Of a stretch of 64,000 bases of DNA, positions 40,301-53,300 are shown piece by piece. Made by a program: the position numbers and the translations under genes. Under the pieces are notes generated by a model that was given only the letters and a program-made list of their open reading frames with translations, had not been told where the DNA came from and made no database searches. The stretch is from positions 8,259,033 through 8,323,032 of the forward strand of contig NW_002060944.1 in assembly GCF_000150275.1 (NCBI RefSeq). Reading direction: 5' to 3'. The DNA comes from Trichoplax adhaerens (Eukaryota; Placozoa; Uniplacotomia; Trichoplacea; Trichoplacidae). Numbering within the stretch: position 1 is the first letter of the stretch; each line of letters begins with the position of its first letter.

Positions 40301-43300
40301 CCATAGTGCAATAATTACGGTAACATCGACGCGTGATTAAGGTTTTTAAAATGATACATTACTTTGATTTATCCAAAAAAAGCATTCCTAGCTGTCAAAT
40401 TCTTAGTTGTATTTAGAAACAGATTAGAATAAATTACACTACGTAGTCGAATGTCTGTTATTTTCACTGCTTATTTTGATGCCACGAGGAATTGTAGTAT
40501 GATAATTAGACTTGATTACCTGTACAATAAATGTTAATCTATCTCTTGGGTTAATTTCTCTTCTTATTAACCGATCCCTTAACCAATTGTCTTACTACTG
40601 ATACAAATTCTTCCATTATTTATATTGAACAGCTGTTTCTAATAAATTTATTACTACGTTCAACAAGGATTCTCGTAAATTTTTTCATATTAAATTATTT
40701 ATTTGTAACCTAGATGATAGGTAATTAATCATTCCTAAATGACGGAAATATATAGATTATTGTAACAATTGGATAAATGGTGTAGAATAGTATCAATGGT
40801 AAATTACAGTAAGATCTTTATTTCACAATTTGACAACGGTTATAAATTCCTAATGGCATCAATTTTTATCTTTATTCTTATATAAATGGGCAATAATAGC
40901 ATTTTTTATTATTTTCCAGCCATTAAGGTTAGATTATATTACTTAGTCAAATATTTAACTCCATGTTGTATAGCAATTAAAATCATAACCAATTCAGCAC
41001 TTATTATTTAAACGAAAAGAAATAGAAGTTAACACCATCGCAAAAGCTTGTTTTCGAAGATGAATTAGAGCAAGTTTTGAAGATAAGGTAAGTTTATTTT
41101 TAATTTAAAATCGTAACTTTTACCGATTATTGTAAATCCTTTATAAGATTGGATAAACTTTACGGAAAAAATGATAATGTCACCGTGTAGGTGTTATAGA
41201 TCAGTACTTACTCCCAGGTCTTATTTCTCGCGGCTTGTCGTTACATCATTTTCTTTTTTACTAATAGCAATGCCTAGATAGTTCTAGAGCCTTAATACCC
41301 TACCATTTCAAATAGTGACTATTCTAACTCTCAAAAAGTATTCAATAAGTCAACAGATATTCCTATAAAACATCAAATTGGTCTAAAGTTGGGTAAAACT
41401 ATTCGTATTGTAATTTCTACTTCTTGATCCGTTAGTGTTATTGATATTTAATGAACGATCGCAGACTGTTAAAAATCTCTAGGTGACGAAATGCAAATTA
41501 TTACAATCAACACTTTCATTATCACAAATAAAATTTGACATAAATAGAGCATAATATCAGTAGAAAACACTACAGTATATACTAAATCGGCAGGTGTGGC
41601 AATACTAGTGTAAAATTCTGGGTAGCATTTTATTTCCACTATAAAATTGCTTGCCAAATATAAGGTAACGCAAGAGAATTAATTCACTTACTCATACTAC
41701 TAATTACTAGCTTAGCTCGATTGCTTACCTTGCATGCAATTTCTCACAGGATTGATTCCTTCAAGAATGATTAAGTAGCTGTATAATCCTTTTACTCATG
41801 ATAGCACAACTGAAATCAAGTCTGATATTGGCATTCATTTAACATCGCGTATAAATTAATCTGCACGCTTAATTCAAATCGGCGAATCCTTGGCTGTAAA
41901 AGAAAACAATACGAATGTTTTTAATTAGTAGTAATACACTTTTCACCTTGAACCTAACTCTAATTAAATTACATTAAACTTTTCAGTTTCAGCAGTTACA
42001 TATTACGTTCTGCGAATTCTAGTTGTCTATATATATCGCTTGCTACACGTACTATAATTTCTATTCGAAATATAATATGATCGATTTGTTTGCTATCTTA
42101 TCCAAATGATAAAGGATATTTCTAGCTATTGATATCCTATCGCGCAAAACGCAATTGTTTCCAAGATTGTAAAGCCGGCCTTTAAGTATCGATAGTAATA
42201 CTTAACTACTCGTATAAGGATCTCATTGCAAGCACTATATCGAAAATAGCATACTAACTGTATCCTTTATATTTCATTTAGACAATAAAATACATTACCG
42301 CTTCCATTATCTACTTTTAACAAATATAGACATTCTAGATCTTTAATTTTTAGGCCCAAAGCGCCATCCCTACAAATATTTATACATGACATCGTTAGTA
42401 ATTCAGTTTCTTTGTGATCGCAATAAGTAAAATTACCGGTAGTACAGCATATTATCTTACACTTTTGGATAGAGTTATATTCAACGTTTAATCTTGAAAC
42501 GCTTGCAGCGTTGTAGTAAAGGTAGTTTTAATAAATCATGTATACCAATAATCTTCTATAGGCTATCTTGCACACCTAGTATTAGGAGAGTATTAATTCA
42601 TCTAGTCATGCGTAGCAATGTTAATAATGACTACCTTCAGCGATTCTTAGATCCTTACGTAATCATATTATCACCAATTTACACTTCCGTTGACCTCGAC
42701 CAGCAGCTATTAAACGGCCTTGAAAATATGTGAATAATCCCAGAGAGCAGACAGAATACCACCGTAATTGTTTTATAGACTCAAAATTTAAACAGTACTT
42801 TACCATCAAGAATAAAGGCTTTCCTCGAATTTGAAGTATAGGTGTAATTTCTTTCTTTTATCTCATTTTGAAAATATATATCCACCAATCATTGAAATAT
42901 TACTGTATTATGTATGGCATCCTATTGCCTTCTAGACATAAATTTCAGGATATTGCTTCATTATAAATGCAATTATGACAATTGGTGTCCATGGTTAAAA
43001 AAATCTATCATCGATTCAGTTACTGTTGTGATAAACACCAGATATAATAATGATCTAAAACTGAAGTTGATGAAAATTTTTCTTTACAACAAATAGCTAA
43101 GGCAATAGATCTTAATTGAATTTTGTGAGGTATAGGAAGTTTAGGAATAGCTTTATTATAATAAAGAATATTGTTTGTTAATTCCCAAAAAGCTGTATCT
43201 TCAGAATATACAGCAATAACAACGACTTAAAAATGCAAAAAATTGACTATTTTCTAACTAGATGGAATAAACATAGATCTTTTTACAGTCTATAAATATG

Positions 43301-46300
43301 ATTTTTAGCTCCTATTTTATATTAAACAACCATATTAATTGATTAAAGTATACTGACAGCAAAGGGAATCCTACCTATCTTCTAGATTTCAGCGCGAAGA
43401 GTAAGCTCATCATATAGTTCTAATTAACAATTTAAATCGTCACTATTACTTTGGCGATAATAGTATCTGTAAATATTGCAGAAAGCCTGAAATACTAATA
43501 TGAACATCTAGAACTCGGGTACGGGCAAAATTTGATAGAGACCTGCCATATCACCTTGAATCATTTTACATACTATAGTTGGGAGGAAATCAAAATGTAC
43601 TTGATGGATGTTTGTTCACTCATTTTATGAGTGAGTAGAAGAAAATTCCAATGAGTGAATTGAAGAAAATGCCCATTTAGGATGTTCTCAATATATCAAG
43701 CTGTAATTAACCTTTTAGATAGTATCGCATAGAATCAATTTAGGGTAAGAGAACTGCAAGTTTTATATGCCTTTATAAAGTGGCTATGATCGATTTTCGA
43801 CACAGCGAGGCTATATCATGTTCAATATACTCTCATTCCTATTTTATGCCGCTGATAATACTAGCCTAGCGGACATTTTCTGTTAAATTTAAATCCATAA
43901 AAGTAAGAAATACATCTTGAAGAAATTATACCTATAGCAGTTTAGGATACAACGAAGTTCCTTGTCAATACGCATTGATTGATCTAGCCATAACTATTCG
44001 GGATTCATTGTAGCGGTTTTGTTATTAAAGTTTTATCGCATTAAATAAAATATTATGCATATTAAGGTAATATCAATAATATAATTTTGCAAAGCTTAGT
44101 TTCTGGTCAAAGTTGAAATGCACTAGTTATACTAAGAATATTGACCGATATGCTAGCCTCAAATTTTATCATGTGGTCTCGATAAATGGCGACGAACTAA
44201 ATCGGTGGAAATTTCTCATGATACAAGTCACTGGAAATAATGCAAATCATTTTATAAGGCTTTTAACTTCGTAATAAAATTTTTGTTCAATCTATATTGT
44301 TTCTTAAATTTACTAAAACTTTCCGTTCCAGGCGTAGTAGGATAATGGTATAGAATAGATTACTGACCCAATTACCAACTACATCATTGGAATAAATGTC
44401 AACAACGACCAAATTAGTCATGGCAAAGCAGATCTATGCAGCCCTTTTATATAGTGATTCTTATTATCCAACTCAAATGATCTGTTGACATGAATAAGAC
44501 GAAAGAGTTACAACTCATTGATGGTAGCAAGTAATTCACGAGGAAAACGAACTTCCGATAGGATAGGCTATTGAATTTTTGAGGAAATAAATGCTATCAT
44601 TTCGAATAGGTGACTACTACGATTTTCAATGTCTGATAGTTTCACTCCGAACAGATTTCTCTGGAATACATTAAAAGAGTGAATAGGTAAAATATAATTA
44701 AAGTTGATAAAATGTACAGTTCAAGTTTATAAGACATTCATGGAAGATATTTCTCATTGAATGGTCTAAATACGACCAATCGAGATGAACTAGCAGTAAG
44801 GGTTAAAGTAATGGAGACGCAGTCTTCGAGCAAGCCAGATCTCGAAATGCAATCATGATATTGCTAACTTACGTTTTGATGTTGTGATTATAACACAACC
44901 AATTTTACTTGTTAAGGCTAGTGTCTTAGTAAGGATAGTGCATTGATAGTTACTAAATCATCTGTATTATAATATTGCTGTGTATTTCAAACGAGATATA
45001 CTCAAGATTTGATCAATCCGATATTTCTTTTGATATATAGATGTTTCTTCGTATATTTTGTCCTTCTGATGGACAGTATTCTTTTTTCTTGTGAAACTGA
45101 AACTTGTGTTTGAATAGCTATCAACTATAACAATTTAAGCGGCTTCATTCATGGGAAAGAAACAATAAAAATCCTTCTCGGGCATTATTTTGCTGCTAAT
45201 ACAAATAAATTATTGATAGCAGTTGACAGCATTATTAACTATGGATTCATATTTACTTGACAGCAGTGTGATAAAGCCTACATTTACAGTACTTAGATGA
45301 TGGTTCTTTTCAAAGAATGAGAGCTGTCCGTATTAGCGAATCTTATACCACAAGCTTTTATGAGCAAATTAATTTTATTAGATATTGACCGTTTTTAAAA
45401 GCTTTGTTGGCTGCTGAAAAGTTATCGGAATATACTCAGTGGAAACCAGTTATCCTGCCCTCTCTACTATAAGTTTAGACTAGGTAAATTTATTTACCGT
45501 ACTATGGCGTAGACTACAAGTAAGGTACTCTAGGCTAGAGCATATTTATTAGCTTAGTTTTCCGGATTTTAAGATGTTGAGAATATACTAACAAGGCTAA
45601 TCGGATCAACTTGTTCATCGACGAGACTGATGCCATCTAAAATGCTTGTAATATCAACATTTCATTTCATCTATTCAATATTATTGCGATTATTTTACAT
45701 AGCGGTATTTCATCAAGGTAAATTCATTTATACGGTAGAGAGACTCTCATTATTCTAAGAAGAATACATCACGTTTTAAGCGTATTAGCAACTTGCAACT
45801 TCGGCCTAGTTTTCAATCTGCCATTGCCGGATATTGTATCCTCAATCACAAAATTATAATAAATTTCCAATATCAAATGGTTGATTACTACTACTAACGT
45901 ATTTTTCTAACATATACGCGTATTTCTACTGCTATTTAACAGACTCCAATTTAGCTATCACCATTCGTATTAAGAGCTAGTCGCATAGTTATGCTAATTG
46001 CTTGCATGTTATAAAATTTTACACTGAAATTCAAAAGCATAACCAACTCACAAAGGCAATATACTGTATACTTAAAAGCATCTCGTAATCATTTTTTAAA
46101 GTCTTAGACTACTTATTACAAAGAACCGCAAAGTTTAACTTTGGATTGTTAATCGAAATTTGTGAATTAGAGTGATATAATGTGAGTAGATGCATAACAC
46201 AATTGGTTGGGTAACAGCAATTAAGGAAATGCTTAGTAGTTAATTGCTTTCTTCATCCCAACAGTCAGTATTAGAACTGGCTTAGTTCATACATTATTAT

Positions 46301-47113
46301 AATTATAAATCTACGAGTATGGTAAATTTTCCATATTTTATTATAAAATGCGTACAAACCCTCCTTCCCTAATAATACGCTGCAATTGAATTGTATATTA
46401 AAGTTAAGCTAAATTATATAAGATTCTCGTAATTATGCCTAGACAACCATGTCGTAAAGCGTATGCAGGCGTATTTGTATTTATAAAAAGTAGAAATTAA
46501 ACCGTGTCAGTACTAGTCCATAATTTGATATATTAATTATCCTTCAAGGGTAGAAATTATTGTTCTAGCATTATGGGATGATCATCACTTTTGCATTACT
46601 TCATAACTTTTCTTCTTGTCAAGGTAGAAATAACTAGGCAAAGATAGAGTCCTGATCAGAATTATTACTTCATGCAGTATTTTCGATACAAGTTTTTTCT
46701 ATCCTTTTTCATTAATTGCATTGTCGTTGGGGCTACACAAAGAATTACTGAACTGAAATTACTTTGTTATTTCTAGAAATAATAAAACAATATAAACAGA
46801 GTATAGATAGGATTTGATATTGAACATTGAACTGCTTTTAATTTATTGGCAATCAATGCGATCATTTAATTATTCCGCCAGTACGGTCATCCGATTGATT
46901 CACCATGTAGAATGATTATGACTGGTGCTAATGGTAAAAAAGAGTCGGTTTTATGACTTGCACTACATAGAATTTAATATTTTAGCGATAGTAAAGACGA
47001 TGAAATGCCGCAAATTCAGAATAGGCATGCTGTAGGTAAAGTAGAATATTAACATGTTGATATTGAAGGTCCAAGTTAGCCTTGCTGGAAAACGCTCGTT
47101 TACATACTCAGGA
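37305..47113. other. Gene-poor region, left half
   Basis: Nearly 10 kb of AT-rich sequence. The first kilobase may hold the first exon of YARS2 on the minus strand. I found no exon belonging to a family I recognise. Short open frames (for example plus 38813-38995, 39390-39602, 42494-42733; minus 39262-39366) lack conserved motifs and consistent splice neighbours, so I do not call them genes. Confidence 0.5.
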
Positions 47114-47351
47114 GTGTATTGACTTATGTAAATAACATTATCATACACATACATAGCCAAAAACGATAAAAAGTCATTCCAATAGCAATTCAGAAGAAAA
47201 ATGATCCATTCTAATTAAGAGGAATAATTTGCGTGTATTGATTTATGTAAATAACATTATCATATATAAACATAGCAAAAAAAATGATCAAAAGTCATTC
47301 CAATAGCAATTAAGAAGAAAAATGATCCATTCCAATTGAGAGCAATAATTT
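47114..47351. repeat. Diverged two-copy tandem duplication, about 119-bp period
   Basis: Copy 1 is about 47114-47232 and copy 2 about 47233-47351. Both start GTGTATTGA and share TTATGTAAATAACATTATCA, AAAAGTCATTCCAATAGCAA and AGAAGAAAAATGATCCATTC, with around a dozen substitutions and small indels. Older than the 21718 duplication. No coding role seen. Confidence 0.9.
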
Positions 47352-47953
47352 TACGTTCAATCGACGACAATAGGAAGTAATTTAATGCTGATTTGAAAAA
47401 AAGCATTATACATTTAATTATATCTGTAATGTCAATATTTATGAAATAGCTTTAATAAAGCTATTCTTTATGTCTTGATTCATCATTATACTGGCGTTAT
47501 TGATCAGTTCCGATGAAGTGATCAATTAGAGAGTATTGATTGAATAATTGACATTTTATCCAGGGATAGCGAATAAGATTTTTACTAGTCTATTAATTTA
47601 TGAACTGTTATTGAAGTAAATCATAAAATTGATTCATTTTTTTTTGGATGATTACAAGATTTTCAATTCTTGTTCATATTTTTATATTTAGTTGGGCAAT
47701 AAATGGGATAATTTTGATAATGACATCGTTTGCTTTATTCAAGACAAATTTTGATTGCTTACTCGGATGTCCACTTGTAACGGCCTCGCTTGGCCTGTAA
47801 CTACCAAAGGTAATTTCGTATTCTGATAACGGCAAAGCTAGTAGACTCATAGGATGCAGTTCCAGACTCTATTCAATCCTACTTCAATAATTTAATTCAA
47901 CTAGACAAGACGTAACTTTTGCATTAGTAAACGGTTGTTGTTGTATTTATTGA

Positions 47954-48130
47954 CTTTTGAAGCGTGCAAAATCATTGATCAAGTTATTAATCCTTGATGT
48001 GCTCGCCACGTATGTCTATGCAGTCCATAGTGGTACCAATTATTTTGCTAAAATGAGCCAGTGGATTGATATTGATACCATGTCGAGGTTGTTAGTGGAA
48101 AATACAATTATTCCATCAAGGCCATATTGA
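47954..48130 (+). other. Protein-like open fragment, unidentified
   Basis: A 58-codon frame open between stops, without an initiator ATG at its start. It reads like protein (segments KLLILDVLATYVYAVHSG and KMSQWIDIDTMSRLL), with a mixed hydrophobic and polar pattern unlike the AT-rich shadow frames around it. No family recognised. It could be a relic of a membrane-protein gene or an exon whose splice sites I cannot place. Confidence 0.3.
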
Positions 48131-48372
48131 CAGAATCACGGTCCCACTAGGAGGCCACCCTTAATCCTAGAAATTAAAAAAATAGATTGATTAATTAATT
48201 AACTGAATGGTGAATAATAATGAATCAATCTAAGGATTTTAATTCACATGGTCAGTCTAATAAAACTATTTTCATGTTGATCACATTTTCAATTAATTTA
48301 TAACTTAAGTACTCTCTTGCTGGTCTTTTCGAATGAGATTAGAAATAACAATGCGTTGATAAAGCATCGTAA

Positions 48373-48549
48373 AAGCATGTTATAGATGATTTTTTATTTT
48401 CATTTTTTCCCTTTTCTTCGGTAATGATTGTTAGCATTGGCGTCCCACTTCGTCCATATTGCACCATTATGCTATCATTACAAATCATCATTGTCAATAT
48501 TGTTTTCATTGCTTTAGAGAAAAACAATTTAAAATTGCATCTTGATTGA
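48373..48549 (+). other. Hydrophobic open fragment, unidentified
   Basis: A 58-codon frame open between stops, encoding a strongly hydrophobic stretch (PYCTIMLSLQIIIVNIVFIA) resembling a membrane helix followed by a short polar end. Same strand as the fragments at 47954-48130 and 48930-50305. No clear splice sites. Confidence 0.25.
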
Positions 48550-48929
48550 GTGGCGCTGGAGTCGCTATCCTATCTAGTGGTCTACTTCTGAAAACGACAA
48601 TAACTACAGGCCTGTCAAAATAAAATGACAAGATTTACTTTGTTTAATTACCTATTGTCCAATGAGAATAGATGACTTTTTCCACGGTCATAATTCTATT
48701 TCCTTCATAAGCAGTGTAGAAATGGAAAATAATAACAACAACTTCCCATCTGCTCCAATTTAAATAATAATACGTTGAATACAGATTAAGTCTTACTTTC
48801 TGTTTTGGCCTTGATGGTTTAATAAAAGCGTCTGAGAACCATTTCATCTATCATAACAAGTTTATTTGTCTTCTATGTAAGACCATTTTTATTTTGGCAG
48901 TGAACTGAAGCCGATTTTCACACTTTTAG

Positions 48930-50305
48930 GGTGATAACCGATTGGTGGGATATCCATTATACCATTTATATCTTGACCGTGATTATCCTTCAAAAATTGG
49001 ATTTTCCTCGCCGAATAGAGAATACTTGCTAGCATTAACAAGTGCAAGAAATAGAGGTAAGTTATCGTTAATCACCAATGTCATAATTGGTGGTTGATCA
49101 AGCTGAATTGGAAACTAATTCACGTTTCCGATGTAGTATCATCATATTGAGCATGTTAACCCTTGGTATTGCCCCCCCCCCCCATTTTCCCTTCTTCTAT
49201 TCTATCTAGTCGAACTGAAGAAAATCGACATTCGATTTACATTATCTTTCTTTTACACGCCGTCTTTAAAACTTGACAAGGGTGGGCATTTTAACATAAT
49301 GTGAGCTCTCCTCTATACTCTACAGTGCATGACAGGCCAATCTGGATTAGTGTTTATCATGGACTACTTGATAGAAAGAAATTTCCTTTCTGTATTACTA
49401 TCTCTAGTATCCATGAAGAGCACGACTTTGCCAACCAAAGACTTGTGCTCCCTCCGTTTAAGTGGCAAAAGCGAGTTCTAATTTTGCTGAGCGAATATCA
49501 TATTAATACAGTATAGCACTCCTGATATCATTTTCTGTTGATTGGATACTTTTAAAGCTATTCATTTCAAGACATTGATGTCAATACTTCTTTAATTTTG
49601 GTCTCTTGTCTAGCCACATCAATAGTGATGACATAACATGACATCATGCGAAGTCAATCCTCCTCGCTGTGGTTTTATTTTACCTAAAAGTGCACAAAAA
49701 TGAGCTATACGAACACACTGCAACAGCATGAAAAAAAAAAAAACTATTACTGCACTATATTGTAGAGTACTTATTGTAAGATTTTTTACCATTTATCTAG
49801 ATGGATATTGATCATGCCAATTGAATGAATTATGTTCAGTATTCATCCTAGATACAAGCCAAGGCCCATCTTCTTTTTCGATGATGTCCATTCTCGGATA
49901 GACATTATCCAAGGCTTTACTTTCGATATTGTGCGTTGTATAATGCACAGTTTATTCATATTCCATCTACGCTACTGTATTCGACACTCTGTATGGTTAT
50001 TCTCGTTTTGCATCGACTACTAAGCCATAGACCTACAAGAAGGCCTTTTATCTCGATAGAGTATAATGGCAATCAGGATAGGTTGCTACTTCTTGATGAT
50101 GGAGAAAATGAATATGAAAATTGCTCAAATCACATTGCAGAGAATGCTATTCTCTACTTTGATGAGTGTAGCGCTGAACTGCAGGTCTTTTTTTTACTTC
50201 TCTACTGAGCAGAAAGCAATTCCATGCGTGGTCATAGCATTCTGCATTTACTTGTCTTTGGTAGTAGGGATCAAGTGCATTAAAGTCTTGCAACAATGTA
50301 AGTGA
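48930..50305 (+). pseudogene. Unidentified membrane-protein gene or decaying gene
   Basis: Candidate exons 48930-49056 (acceptor CACTTTTAG, donor GAG|GTAAGT, phase 0 to 1), 49326-49461 (acceptor CTCTACAG, weak donor AA|GTGGCA, phase 2) and 49902-50184 fit one frame. They encode segments such as GDNRLVGYPLYHLYL, RPIWISVYHGLLDRKKF, FRYCALYNAQF, a probable membrane helix (STLLYSTLCMVILVLHRLL) and an acidic stretch LLLLDDGENEYEN. The frame then breaks in a run of eight T at 50188-50195 and resumes in another frame with a second probable membrane helix (CVVIAFCIYLSLVVGI) to a stop at 50305. I do not recognise the family. A pseudogene, or a real gene with a sequencing indel in the T run, are both possible; chance open frames cannot be excluded. 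No start codon was located. Confidence 0.4.
49172..49183 (+). repeat. Poly-C tract (C12)
   Basis: Run of 12 C in AT-rich DNA, within the putative intron between candidate exons 48930-49056 and 49326-49461. Compare C14 at 28040. Confidence 0.9.
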
Positions 50306-53300
50306 AAATACTGCTAGTTCAAGAGTACTAAATCATCGGTAAAGAGGTCTGTCAACATCTATTCATTGCTTAAAGTGTGCCATAATAAATAATAGTACTT
50401 CGGAGCACACCTGCGAACGGTTTAGTGCCTCTTACAGATGTCTTGTATAGTTCAAAAATGGTCGGCAAAATAGTCATCGTCCCTACTCTTGGGTATACGT
50501 TATAAAATATTCTAGGTACGCTTCGCTGAAACTTCCCTATTCATGGTGCATTATAAGATGTATTATACATCATTCAATACGTCCAAATTAAATAATGAAT
50601 AATTAATCGAAAGTAATTCCAATTTTCCGGTAGGACAAACACAGCTTTGAAAATGTTTAAGAAACTGATTTTTCTGTGAGAAACGGGCTGGCATCGGTTG
50701 TTGTACGGCCCAGTACAACAGCCGATATTCATACTTCAGCAATAAATCAATCGATCGCTCAGCCAACCTATAAATAAATCATTGGACGTATTTAAACGTC
50801 TAGGGATAGGAGTGTTATAAGAAATGGGGCAGTAATTTAGGTAAAAGTGGCTATGATTTGACGATAAGGGAAGTAATCTATGATTCATGACTGATAGAAT
50901 GGAGGCCAAAGAAACTTATTGAACCTGCGCTACAAAAGCTTATAATATTCGAACGCCTGTATTAGTCTACGCATTTTACAAGAAGTAAAATACTTTTATA
51001 GCCTTGAATCTCGTAACCTTCTAGTGTTGTAATAGCTTATTCTATGCAACCCTAAATCCAATGAATGAATAATCTATAACAAATAGAGAAAACGCGTAAT
51101 CCTTGATTGTTTATCCTATTGCTTTTCTACTATCATATCCTATCACATTACACTCGCAAACATGCCAAATACTTATACTCAAGTAGTTTGCTTATGATAC
51201 AGCAGTTACCCTTCAAGAATGTTAAAAAAATAAAATTAGCACAATCTCGTTTGATTTAACTCAAATTGAGTGCAATGCTGTAGTAGAAGTAGCGCTGTAA
51301 CCTTGATCATTCAGCATTTCAGCTTTCCTATAGTTCGCAGTGAGGAGCCTTGATATTTAAAGACCATTGATTAGTTGTAATTCCAGATTTCTAGTCATCA
51401 GCTTAATTCATGACTGAGCATAAGTTACCTGATAATATTTAGTAGTCTAGAATTGTGGGCTGTTGTAGATTAGTGATTGTGGTAGACCTTTCTTAGATCT
51501 ACTTTGACTCTATCGTCAATAAGATATCAGGTAGCTACGGTAAAAAAAATGATGTATGGCAGCATGTAGGCTATGTAGTACCTGATTTCTGCAACTCTTA
51601 TTTTGGACATGGGAGCAAACATTGAAATCACAGCATTCTCACTGAAAGTTGGAATATCGGGTATGACATTAGCAGTACTGTTTCCATTCAAACTTTCCAT
51701 GACAGAATATTGTAGAATGTGCACAGATCAATAATAAGATAGTATTTCTATTTCCTTCCCTTCCCATAACTATACGAAGAGCAGAACATGGCCTAGAATT
51801 CCTGATGGAATATCTTCAATTAAACGCATATTTTTTAGCTCTGAAGATCAAATACCTCTAGATTATTCTACAATAATTAACATAACCGTAGGTCAAGCGA
51901 CTGTTCTACAGCCATCAAGAATCAAGTAAATAACTATAAGATTGGATAGAGATCAAGGTAAATTCTCTTCTATTCCATTTGGAATCGAAAAGAAAGCATA
52001 TGGGCGATTAGTGTGTTAGTCATACGCCACATTTGAACTAAATTTATCTGTTATTCTATACAGAAACTAATTTTTCTGGTACAATACTCCGATAATAAAT
52101 TCAACTCTGTATGACCAGTTGGCACTGAGGGTAGATGCAGTTGTTAAGACAAATTAAAATTCCAAATATACAATTTCTCTTTCTATCTTGTGAGGTACAT
52201 ATTTTATGCAGCGTTTGAATGATGATTGGCACTTAATCTGCCTGTCTTATCGTTCTCACTCATGGGCATCACTAAGTACGATCTTGCCATACCATGATCT
52301 TGCAACATTTGTGTGCATTACTCTTACAGTTTCTCTCATCTTTTTGATAAATGAATGAGATGAGAGTATTAGTTGAAGAATTTGGTAAAGTTTTACCACT
52401 AGTCAAACCCTGTAAAGCATATACTTGACTCTTAGATGAGTAGTTTAGAATAGGACCTGTTCTATTATTAATCTCGTTGTGGGTTAGATTTGCAGTAAAG
52501 CACGACCATAGACTTTCCTTATAGCAGCATCGTAATCAAAAGACACTTTCTAGAACGGCATTAGAACTCAAAAAACTGCGAATGTTAAATGTATATTTAT
52601 AGTAATTGTTAAAAGGCACTAAATTGCGGTCAAGCCTTAGTTCTTCATAACCCTAATAATCACCCTTTTCTATTTCATTAGAGCAGTAATATTTATCTTA
52701 AATCGTAGCTTGACTTTGACTTTGAAATACTGTATCTATTCCTTGATAACTATGAATATCTTGGAACGTTTAACATAGAGCAAGGCAACTTTTCACCTGA
52801 TGGAAAAACTTTCGTAGAAATATCTGTAAAATTTTAAATACTGGAGTTAATTTCTATCGCATATCAGCTAATCGATGCTGCATTCATATGATTTAATAAC
52901 AATTTTGTAATAGCGATTTCATGCGTGCACTATACTGTACACCACTGCAATGAATTCAAATGAAATTAAGAATTCTTCTTAGTAATTTAATACGCATATA
53001 AACATATGCATATAAATACACTATCCTTACAAGGCAGATGCATGATCCCTTTCAATCACAATTTAATGTGTTTATTGCACTCAAGATTGAAAAACTAAAT
53101 AAGATTAGCATATTTATTTCTACCTTTCCTCTTAACTGTATCCTTCAATTTGGCAATCCACGCACAGAGCCATATGTGTAACCATGGACTACAGTACTAA
53201 ATCTCACGTAGGCTTTAGAAATTCATGATGTAATCCTTTAGAGTAATAAAAAGGTTACATTTTACCTTTATGGTAGGATAAGAGTCTAGACAGTCTCGCC

